NCBI GenBank assembly: GCA_029449235.1
Contig: JANATG010000002.1
Coordinates: forward strand, 2,790,001 to 2,854,000
Reading direction: 5' to 3'
DNA length: 64,000 nt
Source of the DNA: Linnemannia schmuckeri
Lineage: Eukaryota > Mortierellomycota > Mortierellomycetes > Mortierellales > Mortierellaceae
Part shown: positions 1-14,354 of the stretch, piece by piece
How the letters are laid out: every line of letters begins with the position of its first letter
Position numbering within the stretch: position 1 is the stretch's first letter
Notes under the pieces: model-generated
The model's database searches: none
Seen by the model: only the letters and a program-made list of their open reading frames with translations
What the model was told of the DNA's origin: nothing
Position numbers and translations under genes: made by a program

Positions 1-1828
1 CAACAGCTCTCGTCTTCCTGATGTGTCCCGGCTTGGGCCTCTTCTACGCCGGCATGGCCCGCATGAAGCATTCGCTCTCTCTCATGATGCTCTCCGTCCT
101 TGCCGTCGCCCTCGTCTCCATCCAATGGTACTTTTGGGGTTTCTCCCTCACCTTCTCCACCACTGGTGGCCCCTTCATCGGAAACCTGGATCATTTCGTC
201 GGTCGCGGTATTAGCTGGGAGCCTCACCCCAGTGCCCCCAATGTCCCCATGAGCGCCTTCTTCTTGTTCCAGCTCATGTTTGCGGCCATTACACCCGCCC
301 TTGCTTATGGCGCTACTGCCGAGCGCATGCGGATCATGCCCAGTATCCTGTTCTTGTTTGTCTGGAGCACTCTTGTCTATGATGTCATCACCTACTGGGT
401 CTGGGGCCCCAACGGTTGGTTAACTGTCATGGGTGTCATGGATTATGCCGGTGGTACTCCTGTCCACATCAGTTCTGGGTCTGCTGCCGTCGCCTATGCA
501 ATGGTCTTGGGCAAGCGCAAGGACTACAACCACCCTTCGACTGTCCCTCACAACGTCGCCTTTGTCTTTATCGGAACTGCTCTCCTTTGGTTTGGGTGGT
601 TCGGTTTCAATGGAGGCTCTGCGCTTGCTGCCAATGCGCGTGGAATTCAGACAATCATCAACTCTCACCTTTCTGCCTGTGTTGGAGGTCTCGTCTGGGT
701 CATGTTGGACTACCGCCACAACAAGAAGTTGACGCTGATTGGATTCTGCACGGGTGCTGTTGCTGGTCTGGCGACGATTACGCCTGGATCAGGCTTTGTG
801 TCGAGCTCGAGCTCGCTTGTCTTTGGCCTCGTCGGTGCTGGCGTCTGCAACCTCTGCGTTAGCTGGAAGTCCAAGTACCATTTCGATGATGCCCTCGATG
901 TCTTTGCCGTCCACTACGTCGGTGGCTTGATGTAAGTCTTTCTCTTTCTCCCCTCTCACTCTCTCTCTTGAGGACTAGCAAACAATGCAAAAAAGATTTC
1001 GACTACCGCCATAAGCGCCGCCGCCTATTTTGTTATTGATATTTTATTTACTTCACTTTTCTGTCGTTCTTTCCTTTTTCCTTTGAAGACTAACAACCCT
1101 CCCTTCTCGCTTCTGCTTGTTTCATTTGTACTATTAGTGGATTGATTTTGACAGGAATCTTTGCTCAGCAATCCATCATCGGCCTCTCTTATCCCGCCGG
1201 AGCGACAGATGTCCCTCTGGGGGGATGGCTCGATGGAAACTACCGTCAGGTCCTTGTCCAATTGGCCGCCATCGGATCCGTCACCGCCTGGTCCTTTGTC
1301 GTAACCTACGGCATCCTGGTGGTCATGGACAAGATCCCCGGCTTGCGTCTGCGGCTCAAGGACGATGAGGAGGAGCTGGGAACAGATATGGCCCAAATGG
1401 GCGAGACGGCCTATGGGTTCATGCCCTTGATGATGCGCAACCCCGATGAGGAGTCTGGACTCGGATCCATGAACAGCAAAGGCGCCAACGAGAACAACAG
1501 TACCTTGCGGATGAACAATCTCCAAGCTGCTGACCAGCTTGCTATCAATGGAGGAGCAGGGACACCTGCGAGCAGCGGAGCAAGTACGCTGGGAAAGGGA
1601 GGTCATACTGAGATGAGCCGAGCTGGAGGATCGACGACGACGTTGAACTTGGATCTGCATGTGCCCCGGTCGGACGAGGACGAGGACCACCCTAGACGGT
1701 TACCCCAGATGACTGAGAGTCCCGCCAACCGTCAGAACAACCGGCTCTCACGTGTGCCCTCTCGTCATGATAAGAACGAGTACGCTGAAGACGACACCGA
1801 GAGCGATGGGAGCAGCGAGGGCCGTTAA
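1..1828 (+). CDS. Ammonium transporter, MEP/AMT family (5' partial)
   Basis: Plasma-membrane ammonium permease, the uptake step of nitrogen assimilation. Exons are <1-931 and 1138-1828. The 206-bp intron (GTAAGT..ATTAG) is phase 2 and restores the AMT motif VHYVGGLIGLILTGIFA. The open frame runs in from the left edge, so the first membrane segments are missing. Visible family marks: the FYAGMAR segment near the left edge, ERM in TAERMRI, the first pore histidine in TPVHISSGSAA and the second in DVFAVHYVGG. Keeping both histidines resembles Mep2-type rather than Mep1/3-type permeases, which replace the first with Glu. The cytoplasmic tail (from about 1360) starts with the usual GTDMAQMGETAYGF segment and becomes Ser/Asn/Thr-rich and acidic, a typical place for phospho-regulation. 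AATAAA lies at 2002-2007. Family assignment is secure; Mep2-like sensing is inference. Confidence 0.95.
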
Positions 1829-4254
1829 TCAATCTGACGTATTTTTTTTTTCTCTTTCTCGTTACTATTATTGCTGTTTTCTCTTTATTTATCTCTTTGT
1901 ATATCTCCTGCTCCCTCTCTTCCCTCTACGTTGTTTACCTCCACTTGTACTTTTACCCCGCTTTGTTATACGAAGCTACCACAAAATGTGCTCCAAACTA
2001 GAATAAAAAACGCACCTTTACTCTCTTTACATAAGTGTGCCTCTTCTCTCTTCATCTCTTTTGTACCTTTGTACCTTTTGTAGTACCTATGTACCTACAC
2101 ACTATCAGACCAAAAACAAGAGACATGATCGAACGTGTCACTCTGTCTTCTCTGTCGCTCAATCAGGGTCCTTTCCGCACATATATGTGATCAAAAGTGA
2201 GTCTATTGTCGTTGACAGTCCGTACCGTCTGTTTGGGTGAACCAATCAATCATCATAAGGAGGAATTAAAAAAAGAGGGGGCATGTCATTTTCTTTCTTT
2301 TTTTCATTTTTCTGCGTTAGCGTTTTTTTTTTTTTTGACGCCTGTTATCGCTGTCCTTCTTTCCCGTCTTGTAAGAGAATAAGGTGCAAAAGAGCCATAA
2401 CCGACGGATCGTTAAGAAAGGGGCAGGTGCAGGATGAGGACTGCAACTGGAACTTAGATATCCGTTTGGCCTTTTGATGAAAAAAAAAAAAAAAATAAAA
2501 AAAAAAAAAAGGAGTTGAGAAGAGTTTATTTTATTTTCCGAGTAGATAACAAGAACCTTTACTTAAAAAGCCGTTACTTGGTACTGCATGTCTTGTCATG
2601 CTTGAGGGTGTTGGAGCTGGTGCTGGTGCAGGGCGTGCGGAGGAGGAAAAAGTATGAAAAGGCAGCCAAATGAGAAAACAGAAAACCAAACGAGAGCAAA
2701 GCAAGCAGGCAACAATAGAGCGAGAAGAGACGGGGAGGAGCAAGAAACTAGAAAAATGACAATGAGAAAAAAAACTCTTCCTATCTTTGCTTGCTCCACA
2801 CCACCCTTGTACAGGTCCAGAATATAAACTTTGATTTTATCTGTTCAATTGCTTTTGTTTTGTCGGGCGTGTGTGATTTAAATGGATGGCGTGCAGGGGC
2901 AGGATTGGGCGTAAAACGAGAGAGAGAGTGAAGGGAGAGTACCTTGAATACTCTCTGTCTCGTTTGGTGAATCAGTTGTTTGTTCTGTTTATTAAGTCCA
3001 ACTTATGACAGCGAACGAGACAGAGAGCTGGTATGTCTGCTGTGTGTGTATGTGAGTGTGGAGAGAGTCTATTGCTTATTAGTTTATTATTTGTTGTCGT
3101 TTTGCGTGCCTTTTGTTGACCCGTTGCTAAATATGAATTGATTCAACCAGTCAGTCGTAAGCGAAGGAGGAAAAATAATACCCGCTCAGCAGGATAATAA
3201 AACAACAACGGATCCAGACGAACATCAGCACACAACAGATAAATACAAGCAGCAGCCTTCATTTCCTCGATCGAAAAGCGTGCCCTTTTAGGTGCTCAGT
3301 GAATTGGTATAATGTAGTAGTCCATAGTACATAGAGGCAGACGGGTGAAGGGAAGTAGACAAAATGAGAAATGGAGAAACGGATCGAAAGGCGAGAGAAA
3401 GAGGGGATGATCCAAGCAGGAGTAGCAAAAAGGGTTTCATGGTCTCACCAGAAGGTATGTGTGCTTTTGCCCGAGTTGAGAAAAAAAAAATGGGCCAAAG
3501 GGCTCAACCACACCGAATAGAGTAGTAAAGGCGTTTGGATTTGAGTATAGCATCTAAGAGAAAGTAAAAAAAGGAAGAAAGAGAAAGAGCGAGAGAGAGA
3601 GAGAGGTACGATAGTCTGATAGAAGACAAAAGGGACACCACTGACCCTTTGAAGAACCATTGAAGAGCCATTGACCATTGACGACATTGATAGGGCTAAA
3701 TGGACACCCGGGTAGCAAGTAGAATAGCCGACACATCATTCGTTAATGATCAAAGGAGTAGTATTCTGCTGTAAGTACCACCAGTATGGTCACAAATGAA
3801 TTGTGCGTGACGAATTCTATTCAAACCCTATTCAGTTAGCTATTTGATCTTGATCCCAACAAATCGTTTGATTTGTTATCCATTTTTTTTTTTTTTTTTT
3901 TTTTTACTCTCATTTCTTTGACACCCCTCTCACTCTCTCTCTCACACACTCTCTCTCACACGCACTCTCTTTCTTTCTCACTCTCGCTCTCTCTCTCCTC
4001 TTTTCCTCTTCTCCGCTCCCTCTCCACCCTCCAACCGCTCTCAATCCCTTTAACTAATACCTCTCTCTCTTCCTCTCAATCCGTCCCCTTTATTCTCCAT
4101 CCTCATCCATCCCTGGTATCATCATCATTTTTACCTCTTTCACTCTTCTTCCCTTCTCTCTCCTTTCACATACCAACATCAATAACCTGCTACTCCTCAC
4201 CCATTCCTCCCTCTTCTGCAGCGCTTGGTCCAACCTGCTTTGGTTACACACATA
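1829..4254. other. Intergenic region with CT-rich leader of the PH gene
   Basis: No supported gene. It holds the transporter 3' region (AATAAA 2002-2007), A-rich runs at 2478-2510, a run of 23 T at 3883-3905, and a strongly CT-rich tract with CTCT/CACT microsatellite about 3905-4220. That tract ends just before the ATG at 4255 and probably forms the promoter/5' leader of the PH-domain gene. Open frames here are short and low-complexity. Confidence 0.6.
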
Positions 4255-5668
4255 ATGGCAAATCAGAGCCAGTCCGGCAACTACAACATCAACAACTCCT
4301 CTTCAACTCCTCGTCACCAGCACAATTACCACTGGACATCCTCACAACCACTCGATCCCCTCCCCCCCTCACCACCACCTCCACCTCCTACTTCAAAGTC
4401 ATCAGCACCAACAACCACCACAACTTTTACCTCGTCCAGATGCGATAATACTGTTAATAATACCCTTCGCCCTCCAACCTCGTCAGGTTCAACCTCCTCT
4501 TCCGTCTCTTCCTCGAATCGACATCTTACCAACCACAGCCACAACCACTACCCCTCGGCAGATCATGATCCCAGTCTCCTCTACGCCCACCAAAACTACT
4601 CCAACAACAGTACTACCAACAACTTTAATAACAATGATGGCAACAACAATACTGTACGGTCAATGACCTTCTTGAAGAGCCACCACCACACTAATCATCC
4701 TCAGCAACAGGAACTGACTACCAGTAGTACCAGTAGTACCAGTAGTCATAGCAACAAACACAACAAGCAGAGCAGTATTGGCAAGGGGGACAGCTATAGC
4801 AATGAATCCCATCAACATCATCATCATCACCACAGCAACAGCATCGGTCATAACAGCAACAGCAGCAGCAATAACAGTACTCGTGAACTGCCCTCAGTCC
4901 AGCAGGCTGTCTCGTCGATCCCCTCCATGCTCCAACTCCAACAGCAGCAACAACAGCAAAGCAGGGACGGATCATTCGACCGCGACCTTCAGCAGCAACT
5001 GCAGCAGCAACAAATTTACGGATACACCAATGGAGGTGGCGATAATGTGATTATGCAGGAGTGGCTCCATAAGCGATCGTCGTCACTACAGTTGGTCTGG
5101 AAGCGGCGATGGTGTGTTCTTTGTGATGACCGTCTATTTTTTTATCGGACCAGTGTAAGTTTTTTTATTATCCACTGGACTTTCTCACGGGCGACAAGGG
5201 TGTTGGAGGAGAAACGGCGGATGCGGTGGGGGGGTGAGCCTTTGCACGACCATCGATCTGTCCATCCATACAGAGACAAGCACCGATACACATGTTTTGA
5301 TGGGAAACATAGACGCACAGCAACTGCAGACCTCTCTACAGCAATTGCGACGGTGGAATAACAGAGGAGATTATTTGTCTTTGCGAGCGGCCATTCTCCG
5401 TTTTCTTTTTTCTTTTTTCTTTTTCTGCCTTCTTTCCGACAATGAGCGAGCGAGCGAGAGAGGGATATAGAGACAGAAAGAGATAAGATGTTGTTTTTGT
5501 TTTAGTGTCGGTCGGTCTGTCTGGTTTTGACAACCCGCCGTGTTTTATTGCTTTATTATTTGTCCGCGGACAAATTAGAACCTTTGGATTATCTCTTTCG
5601 TTTCTTGTTCGACTTTTTTTTTTTACTTTTGTCTCTCCTTCTTCTCCTGTCCAAGAGTTCTCTTGACC

Positions 5669-5711
<43 letters not shown>

Positions 5712-8700
5712 GTATTGGAGGAATGATGGGTGCAAAGTGCGACCATGTTTCTCAATCTTTATACCGGGGGGCACGTGGACGGATGTTTACCACCATTAGG
5801 CTTATTTGTTTGAAACCACCCTCGGGTGTCTTCATTTGCGCATAAATACTGCAACCTATAAACTAATGGAACACCTATTGGTTACAACGGACTAGACGGA
5901 CACAAAACCCCTGGGAATGCTGCATCTGTCCGAGTATTCCATCCTCGCTGCTGGCCCGGAAATCTCCCGCAAGTCAAAACTCGCCTTCCGTCTCTCCTCG
6001 CCCGAACCCATTCCACATCAACACCAACACCACGTCTTCTTCACCGAATCTGCCCAGTCGCTTCATAACTGGCTCTACTCGCTCCAACTCCACATCAACC
6101 ATGCCACCGCCACATGGTCTTCCAAGGCTGCTGCTTCTGCCGCAGGATTGGAACAGCAGCAGACCCGCGGTGTTGGTAGTGGCGATCTCTCGCGAAGGAT
6201 GGACGAAGGTGGCGTGGCCCCTGGTCAGTCCATTATCGATAAGGTCCTTGATAGACTCCATCTGGACGATCCTTGTACAGGAGGGGAGGCAGGAGCACCC
6301 GCAGGAAACATGTCAGACTCGACTATAACATCAACGACAAAGGAGCAGCCAAAGTTGCCGTACATCCCACCAAATTTCTCACAGTCGCAGGAGGACAACA
6401 ACGACACCTGGTCGTCCACATTGTCAATGCCCAACACCACCACCAATCTCGAATACATCTTTGCACTGAATCAGCAGAACCAGGCTGTCAAATCGAGTAT
6501 GGACTCGATTCGTGGTGGTAGTGGGAGTGGTGGTAATGACCGTAATGAACAACAGGCTCACCCACAAGGCAGCCCTATTGTGAATGATGGCGCAAACCAT
6601 CCACCCGTCCGCCCAACGCCGCTCTCCTATGCGACCAGCAGTACGGGGTATGCGGGATCGACTTTTACGGACCAGTCGTCTGTGACCTCGGAGGCAAACC
6701 GGTTTTCGATGCAGTCAGCTGATAATCAGGGTCGGTCGAGTCTGCATCAGCCTCGACCCTCGTCAGGAGCAGGAAATGGCTTTCATATGGGATCGGCCAG
6801 CCCACGCATGTGCCCGATCCGATCCAGTGTCCATTCTGGTCTTTCCGCCGAAAATGGTAAATATCGTTTACTTGCTTGCATATATAGTCATTGTTGTTTG
6901 CTCTTGGGACTTTCGCTTATATGCATGGATGCATCATGAAGTAATGATGCACATGTCCTAAATTAAACCTTCTGTTTTTACAATACAAATTAAAAAACAA
7001 AAAAAATAGGCGCTGGGTCTCCAACGACAAGTGTCGCTGGATCACCCTTTGCATCTCCAACCCTGTCGTCTCAACGCCCATCCCTCTTGAGCAGCAGCAA
7101 CAACAACAACAACGAAAACAACAACAACAATAACAATAACAACAACAACAACAACAACGCCCATCACGCTCACAGCCTCACTGGATTAGCCTCTCCCAGG
7201 ACATTCTATCGAGTCCTCGAAAACAACTCCCCCTCAAAGCGTGCCGAGAGCATTGCTTCCTCGACCTCGATCTCAACTACTACCTCCTCAGGCGACGTAT
7301 CGACTATCAACGACCTCAACTCTGAAAACGGCCTCAGCTCAACAGCGACCGATTCTAGCCTACCTTCTAAGCCCAAGAATGCCGGCGCCACGATCCTGGG
7401 TCTGGTTACAGGCGGGGGTAAGCATAAGAAGGACAAGAAGGAGGGCAGCAGTGCCGGGTCGAACTACAGTGGAAGTGGTAGTGGTAGCGGCAGTTCTGGA
7501 CTGAAGCTGTTTGGATCTGGAGTTTGTCACTACAGCGGCTGCACACAGATGGCCAAAACTTGCACCTTCCACAACAAAAAATTCCGTCCCGAAAGTCCTG
7601 GTGCGATTGCGAACAGGAAGGCCAAGGAGGAGAAGAAAGCAGCCAAGGAGGCGGCCAAGGAAGAAAAGAAGGCAGGGAAATCATTGCTCTGGTCTTCGTC
7701 ATCAGACAAAAGTGGCAGCCAAGGGAATATCTCGGAGATCTCGAGTCCCATCATGATGAAGGCCGATGGGTCCCTGCTGACGAACTACAACGGTGGTTCA
7801 GGAAGAGGTCTTTCGTCGAGATCGATGGTCTCTCTGCCCCGAGACGCCGAGTTTGGAATCGATCCCAGTACGGTTCCACTCCCACCATCGCACTTGCGGA
7901 GCTTAGCATCTTCGCCTACCAGGAGACGGTCGCCGTCCGTGGGTATTTTGGAAGAGTCTTACTCGCAGCAGGGTCAACTCCAGGATCTTAATCGACCACC
8001 AGAGATCACTACAAAATCAAATGGAGGATACTCTATGCGGCCACAAACGCCCCTCTCGGCAGCACCTTCCCAGCCCTTGCCACCGCCACCACCCCGTGCA
8101 TCTTCTTCGGCGTCCAACCATAGACCCGGCAGCAATAATAAGGAGACGTTTAGTCTCTCACGCAAGATGGGTCTGCAGATGGGATCAGAATTTGGAGCGG
8201 TCGACAAGACTGCTCTGTCGGGCACTGCATTGGACGGCAACTACTTTGTGGCAAACCATCACCGGACCATGCAGAAGCTTCAACTGTCTCGGAAACCTCA
8301 GTCACAACAACAGCAGCAACAATCCATTGACCAGCAACAGTTCCAACAGCAGCAGCAGCAGAAGCAACAGCAGCAGCGATATCAGCAGCAGCAGTCAGAG
8401 CTGTTCAAGGGGGTTGGAGTGTCGAGGCATATTGTTGCGCCAGATGAACTTGCAATGGCGATCGAGATGGAAGCCGAAGAGATGAGACGTCGTCAAGCAG
8501 AGGTGCAGGAGGCTCAAAAGTCACGACCCAGTTCTATGGTCAAGGGCGGCGGGGCATACCACTCGATGCCGATCCAACTCCACCTGGCGACTGTGTCCGA
8601 GTCGGCTGTTTTGTCCAATGGAGCAGACGAAGCTGAATCTGAGCTTCAAGAATTCAAGAGCTCGCCTCAGCAGGATGGTGGCAAGATTATCAGCGCTCAG

Positions 8701-10920
8701 GAGCAGATGGCTTATGCGCCGCTTGAACCATCGTCGACGATCGAGTCTGACAGAAGCCCTATCTCTGGATTCACAGCGGGGATCTCGCCCCTCAGCCCTA
8801 ACCTTGGATCTCAGCTGCCTCCCGCAGCCCCGATGGGCATTCCCTCATCAGAGTTTTCAAATGCTTCGTTAGGAGGAGATAGTGGTGCAAAGTCGAGTAA
8901 CCAAGGAAGCCCCCGGTCAAACTCGCTCTCTGCAGGATCCGGTTTCTCCTCTCCAGGCCTCCCTTCCTCATCAGGCCTTCCGGCCCCGCTGTCGTCTCTG
9001 TCTCGCCGACAAATGACTTCGTCACCAGGACTGGGGCCAAGACACCCAATGTCGCCCATGAGCGCTTCGTTTATGGAGGAGAACCGGTCCGATTTTCATA
9101 TGAGGTCCTTGCCACCACCCAAACGACATAATAATGACCACCTGTTCAAGGGTGATCCAAGCTGTGTCCACAGAAACGGATTGCCTCGCCGGAGTTCTGC
9201 TGCTGCTGCAGTGACGTTGTCGCCTACCAAAAGCGGACCCAAGTCTGATCCTCTCTCGAACGACCAGCAGGGTGGGTTGATTCTGTCGTCTTCTGGAGCG
9301 TCAGGAACCTCATCGCGACCTGCTTACATGGCTAGGAGACAGTCTTCGTCACCAGTGCTTATCCGAGTCAGTGACCAGGGTGGACAAAATATTTCGCCAT
9401 TGTTGACAGGAGGTGCGACCAGGACCTTTGCAGGAGATGCACCCTCGAGAGAAGTCCTCCGTAGACCTTCCGAGTTGACCACCCCTGTGTCTTCGGTGGA
9501 AGGATTGCCAGCACCGTCGGCTTCGACAGGATCCTCATCGATGTGCTCATTTGTGACGAAGTATACTGGACAGGATGCGCCACCCATGTCGCCCAACCAG
9601 GACGGCGCTTCGATGTCGTCTTTGCCCTCGCCAACGTTGGTTCGTGTGAGGGACTTTAGGACAGCGTCTTCGCCTCTAGCGTCTGTTACTCCAGCGGATG
9701 GATGCACACCATCGGCCTCGCCTGCCTTCAGCTCTTTTCCCCAGATGCCCGGGGAGCCTGTCAACACGATTCCTTTAGTCCATACCTCGACTTCCCCTTC
9801 GCCCGCACCATACCGGTTTCCAGCTGTAGCAAGCGAGGGTGTCCCATCTGTTGTTGTCAATAGTCCTCTCGCCTCATCGTCCAGCGTTGTTGGTCAGGAA
9901 CCCGTAAAGCGAGTGCTGCACAATGTTAGCTCTTTTCAGTTCCCAGCTCATTCACAGGATGCAACAGAGGTGAACTCTAACGGCCGCCCTCTCTCGAGCT
10001 GCTCCACTGCCTCTTTATACTCCTCTGCATCCGAGAACTTGGGGGTCCACGAGGAAGAAGACCACCACACCTCCATGGACGAAGGCTACAGGAGTCGCCA
10101 ACAACACCAGCAGCAGAGACGTGGCAGTAATGGACTCTACCATGATGGAACCCATTCTCCTGGTGGGGGCATGTCCCCCTCGCTTCACGCAGCTGCTTTG
10201 GGACTCTATCCTGGCCTCCGCAAATTGTCGCTGTTCACTGCGGCTGTTGGAGATCATCCACCTCCTCCATTATTGAGTGGACGGAAGGGCAGTTCAGGCT
10301 CAAATGTGTCGACGAGGGATTATCATCATGGAGTCACGTCGCCAACCTTGTCGATCATGGAAGATGGAGACGAGGTCTCGACTGAGGAAGAGGACTTGGA
10401 TTTGCAGAATGACGAAGATTGGGCGGGGAACATGAAGAGTATGCGCGGAGGATACCGCCAGGATCCTTCTATTGTCGTCGCCACTGCCGCTATCACTGGT
10501 GAAGCCCCTATCACAGTTGTTGTAGATTCCCTGCCTTTGGACGGTCTGTCGGCTCCTCCATCGATACCGTTGCCCTTGACGCCCCCACACTCGACCCCTC
10601 AACCTTCCCGACCCACGTCCTCAGGAATGAAGTCCCCACCGGTCGTCCCTGGATCGTACTACTTCCCTGCCTCCCCGTCAGTCCCTTTGCCCCTGACCCC
10701 ACCCGTCAGCGGCAGCATCCTGCCGATCCTACCAGTTTCACCATCAGCAGGAGCAGTCAAGAACCCATTGGCATTGGCGGTGGCCACGGCGGGTGCAGGA
10801 GTACCCCCCATGATCCCTCCCCGGTCGCCTCACAGAAGTGCCCCTGGATCGCCTACCACCCTTCGATCCATGCGGTCCAATCAGAACCTGATGCCTCCTC
10901 CTCCATCCTCTGGCGTTTAA
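4255..10920 (+). CDS. PH-domain low-complexity scaffold protein (1923 aa)
   Basis: Exons 4255-5154, 5896-6856 and 7010-10920. The introns (741 and 153 bp) are in phase and join the two halves of one PH domain, which supports the model strongly. The PH domain is about residues 267-373, starting MQEWLHKRSSS and KRRWCVLCDDRLFFYRTS, and ending at LHNWLYSLQLHI with the conserved Trp. Upstream are Asn/Ser/His/Gln-rich runs. After it come a poly-Asn run (exon 3 start), a Lys/Glu/Ala charged helix, proline runs (PPPPPP, PLPLTPP) that could bind SH3 domains, a Gln-rich stretch (about 8300-8400) and very many Ser-Pro sites. A compact C-x4-C-x6-C-x2-H cluster at C793 could bind one metal ion. Likely a phosphoinositide- or membrane-recruited signalling or polarity scaffold; no catalytic domain is visible. 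ATG 4255 is chosen because upstream in-frame sequence is CT-rich leader. Exact family not recognised. Confidence 0.85.
5670..5708. repeat. Run of 39 T inside PH-gene intron 1
   Basis: Uninterrupted T39 in the 741-bp intron that splits the PH domain. It reads as A39 on the opposite strand and creates false poly-Lys open frames. Confidence 0.9.
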
Positions 10921-11815
10921 AAAAGAGGGCTTGTGCGCAGGCAGCTCAAGAAAGAAATAGAAGGAAAGGGCGTAGTAGACAAACGAAGACGATGCACGAA
11001 ATGCGTCTCATGAGTATTGTATATAATTAAAGTCAAGACGCATTGATAGATATCATGATTCTTGCGAGGCCGCCATTTAGTTGATATGTACTTCGGAAGT
11101 ATCTCCAGGGAGAAGGACGAAGACGAGAGAAGGAAGTCCAGGCTCAAAGGACAAGACTACGATTGCTGGGTGTATTTGCGGAGTGGGAAGTGCTGAAGGC
11201 GAAAATATAACGATTTAAACGTCCCTCTTCTCAGTCTGGAGAACCAGGTCGGGATCCCATTGAGAACCAGTCACTGTATGCAGTACTTCGTTTTGTTCGT
11301 TGATCCAGATCATGATCCGCCCTTATCTCTTACTTTGTATTTTTAACGCTCACTTACTCACTTATCGGGGAGTGAAATGCGGGGGTGAAAGCCATAGGCA
11401 GGTGACAGCGCTTTGTTGGATTGTATTGGTTTCCCACGACTAGAGTACGCACACAACAAAAAGTCTAGTCTTTTGGTATCTCCTGCGCTGTAGGGTACTT
11501 GAGCTCATTTCCAATTGCAATGGTACAAGCAAAACGATACCTGAAATGGACAATACTGGATAGCCGCAATGTGAAGGAGGGGCATTGGATGATGTTGTTT
11601 CTCTAGTTGTCCAAATACAGCAAAACGCGGGGTAGTATACCACATCTTCTATTACGATTACAAACAAATTTATGGCACCGAGGGTAAGAAAAAAAAAGGT
11701 GGAGAAGATAGGCTAAAGCTATTCGAGGTAGCCCCAGTGTGACAAACGAAGCACGAGACCATTTACCAAACAACAAACCGCCCTTGTGGTTGGGTGCTCC
11801 TTCCGATAGAGATAA

Positions 11816-11817
<2 letters not shown>

Positions 11818-11847
<30 letters not shown>
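11818..11847. repeat. Run of 30 A
   Basis: Homopolymer A30 about 900 bp downstream of the PH gene; no associated element recognised. Confidence 0.9.
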
Positions 11848-11849
<2 letters not shown>

Positions 11850-14354
11850 CGAGTCGTATACAGTGCCGTCGTTTAAATGTTTGCGGCGAAAAAAATAAAC
11901 AAAGGCATTTGGAAATTAGTGGTACAAAAAAGAACGCAGGGGTGAGGAAGGAAGACGAGAAGGTTCGTGTGATTGTGTTGACCGATGTGTCTTTTTCGAC
12001 AAAAAAGACAGGGAAAAGTTGTAAAGGAAAAGAAAAGAAAATAAAACCAGTTAAAAAAATAATTCGCAAATATCACTCCATTTTCCCATCAACGTGTCGA
12101 CGATGGAACGAGGCGCTCTATGATTTTCTCACGAATAAAGAAAGGTAAGGCTAATGGAGTAAAGTGATGGTGATATACATGTGGGAGTGTGTTTTCCCTT
12201 CCTCTTCTCTTGTTCTCTTCCCTCTGCAGTCGAAGTGCATGCAAGATGCGAGGGGTGAAAACGAGTGAGCCCTCAATACATGCTGCATGTTTTATTCTCT
12301 TCCCTTCTCTTTTCTGAGCAACTTTTAAACAAGAACCTGTTTCGTTTCGCTGCAGGTAAAGTGATGGAAAGAAAAGTGTGTAGAAGATTGAGTAGATTGG
12401 CGTTATGAGTGAGTACATATCTGAAAGGTCGCGAACAACAAAAGCAATCGGCGAAGAGATTTCACTCTATTTCACAGACTCCTAAATCGCCGACAACGAC
12501 GACCAACTAACCGATCAATGGTCAATATGGGCCCCATCCCTCCCCCCCTTTTTTTTTGTTTGTTTGTACGAAATTGAAACAATTTGTCCGATTGTAGCTG
12601 ACTTAACTAAAAGAGGCTACTTTTCATCAACCCCCCCCCCCCTCTTCATCCTCTTATTGATGTTTGGGTTGCCCACTTGTTTTTTTCAAAACTGCTCTCG
12701 TGTGTTTTGTCCCGTCATTCTTCATCAAGCGTCAACAGAACTGTGAAAAATATAACAAAGAGTTCCACGAACGGGCCTTGAACAATTCAAGCGGACTTGT
12801 ATTGTTCTCGTTTGAAAAAGGGAATCCCGGAAAGGCGGGGAAGAGAAGAGGGAGTTAGGGTACTTTTATGTTTTATGGACGGTAAATGGAAGTAGAGAGC
12901 AGACAGCAGCAACATAACCTGCAAAAGCCCAGACCTTGCATTTTCTTTGCCGTACTCAAGTCTACATAGGAGGTACAAACGAAGCTACTTTTTGTCTGTT
13001 CTTTTGGATGTGGATAAACTTCTTTTTCGAACAAGCATGTTTTGAACCCTCAATTTGCTTTTGGTGAACGACCATTGTAGGGTATGAAGCCTAAAGTATC
13101 TAGATTAAAATTGTTCAATAGAACAAGAAAGAAAGCATGCGAAGCAGAGACTTGTCTGGAAGACAGGTTAAAAAATAGAAAAGGAAGAGAGAAGGAAGAA
13201 GTGTTAACGGGAAAGATAGGATGCATGAATGAAAAGAGGAGGTCGCACAAAGGGCTGATATCGGAGGTGCTGGAGAAGGGACCGCGGCCAGGGATTGGGC
13301 AGAGCTTAGGACGCGGGTGGGTAGAGTAGGGATGCACACACACGGAAAAGTGCTCGAAAAAACAAAGTCGAAACGACAAAGAGCAGACAAACAAACAATG
13401 GGTGTATGAGCCAATAGCCGTCCTCCTCTGAAGGCAGGCAGACCTTCATGCATGTTTGTTTTTATTGTTGTTTAGGTCCGTTTCTTGTTTCTTGTTGTTC
13501 TTGTTGTGTTGTGTGTGTTTTATGTTCCTGGGTCTATCTCTCTCCACAAAAGATAACCCTTGGCGAAAAAGAACGACAACAAAGCCAACTGTTATTGATG
13601 ATATTGAGCTCGTTTTGTTGCCATTTTTGCTTATCAACTCTTTATTGCCTAAGGATGTGTATTGTTCGGCGAAAACAAAGTGGCGTTTTTCTGTATGAAA
13701 GGAGACAGGCTGTCACCACGCCTATCTTTCAAATGCACGGCGCAGAAAAAAAACAACAGATGGAAGATTAGAAGCCTATCGAATGTTGAAGGACCGCAGT
13801 GCGGGGAGGAAGTGGAAGAAGAAAACAGAGGAGAGAGAACCAGTGCCGTGTAGCAGTTTCACTAAGGCGTGGCGTACGTCCGAAGAGATACATTCGAGGA
13901 GGGAAAGAGAGAAGAGTTCGAAACCTTATGTTCTCGTGCAAACTCATGTTGATTGTTCGCCGTTGAAGTAAAATAAAATAGAATGGAGGGTGCAGTAAAT
14001 GATTGGAAGGAAAGGGTTGGCAATCTAGGCACACGAGTTGGTGGGTTCAGAGAACACAAAGAATGAAGGAAAAGGGCGCAGGCACAGGAGAAGAGGATGG
14101 ACACCCGACACCAAAACATAATATGGAGCAAGGAGTAGGTACTGGTCAGAAAAGAAGGGTGGGGAGACACTTCTATGGGATTGAATGTACTGTACGTGGT
14201 TCATATGATGTTGATGCTGTTTGTCCGTTTGATTTTATTCATTTGTTCGTTGGTTTTTTTTTGTATGAAGGTGTTGCAGCCCTTTTCCCGGTGCAAGTAA
14301 AAAGAAGAAAAGAAAAATGAGGAGGCACAGTCTTTTGACGAGAAACAAATAAGA

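Noticed and set aside
5336..5799. Open frames with long Lys or Phe runs
   Set aside because: Products of the T39 tract in the PH-gene intron.
13084..13329. Basic open frame in the 4.7-kb gap
   Set aside because: Short, biased in composition, no leader, no splice partner, no domain.
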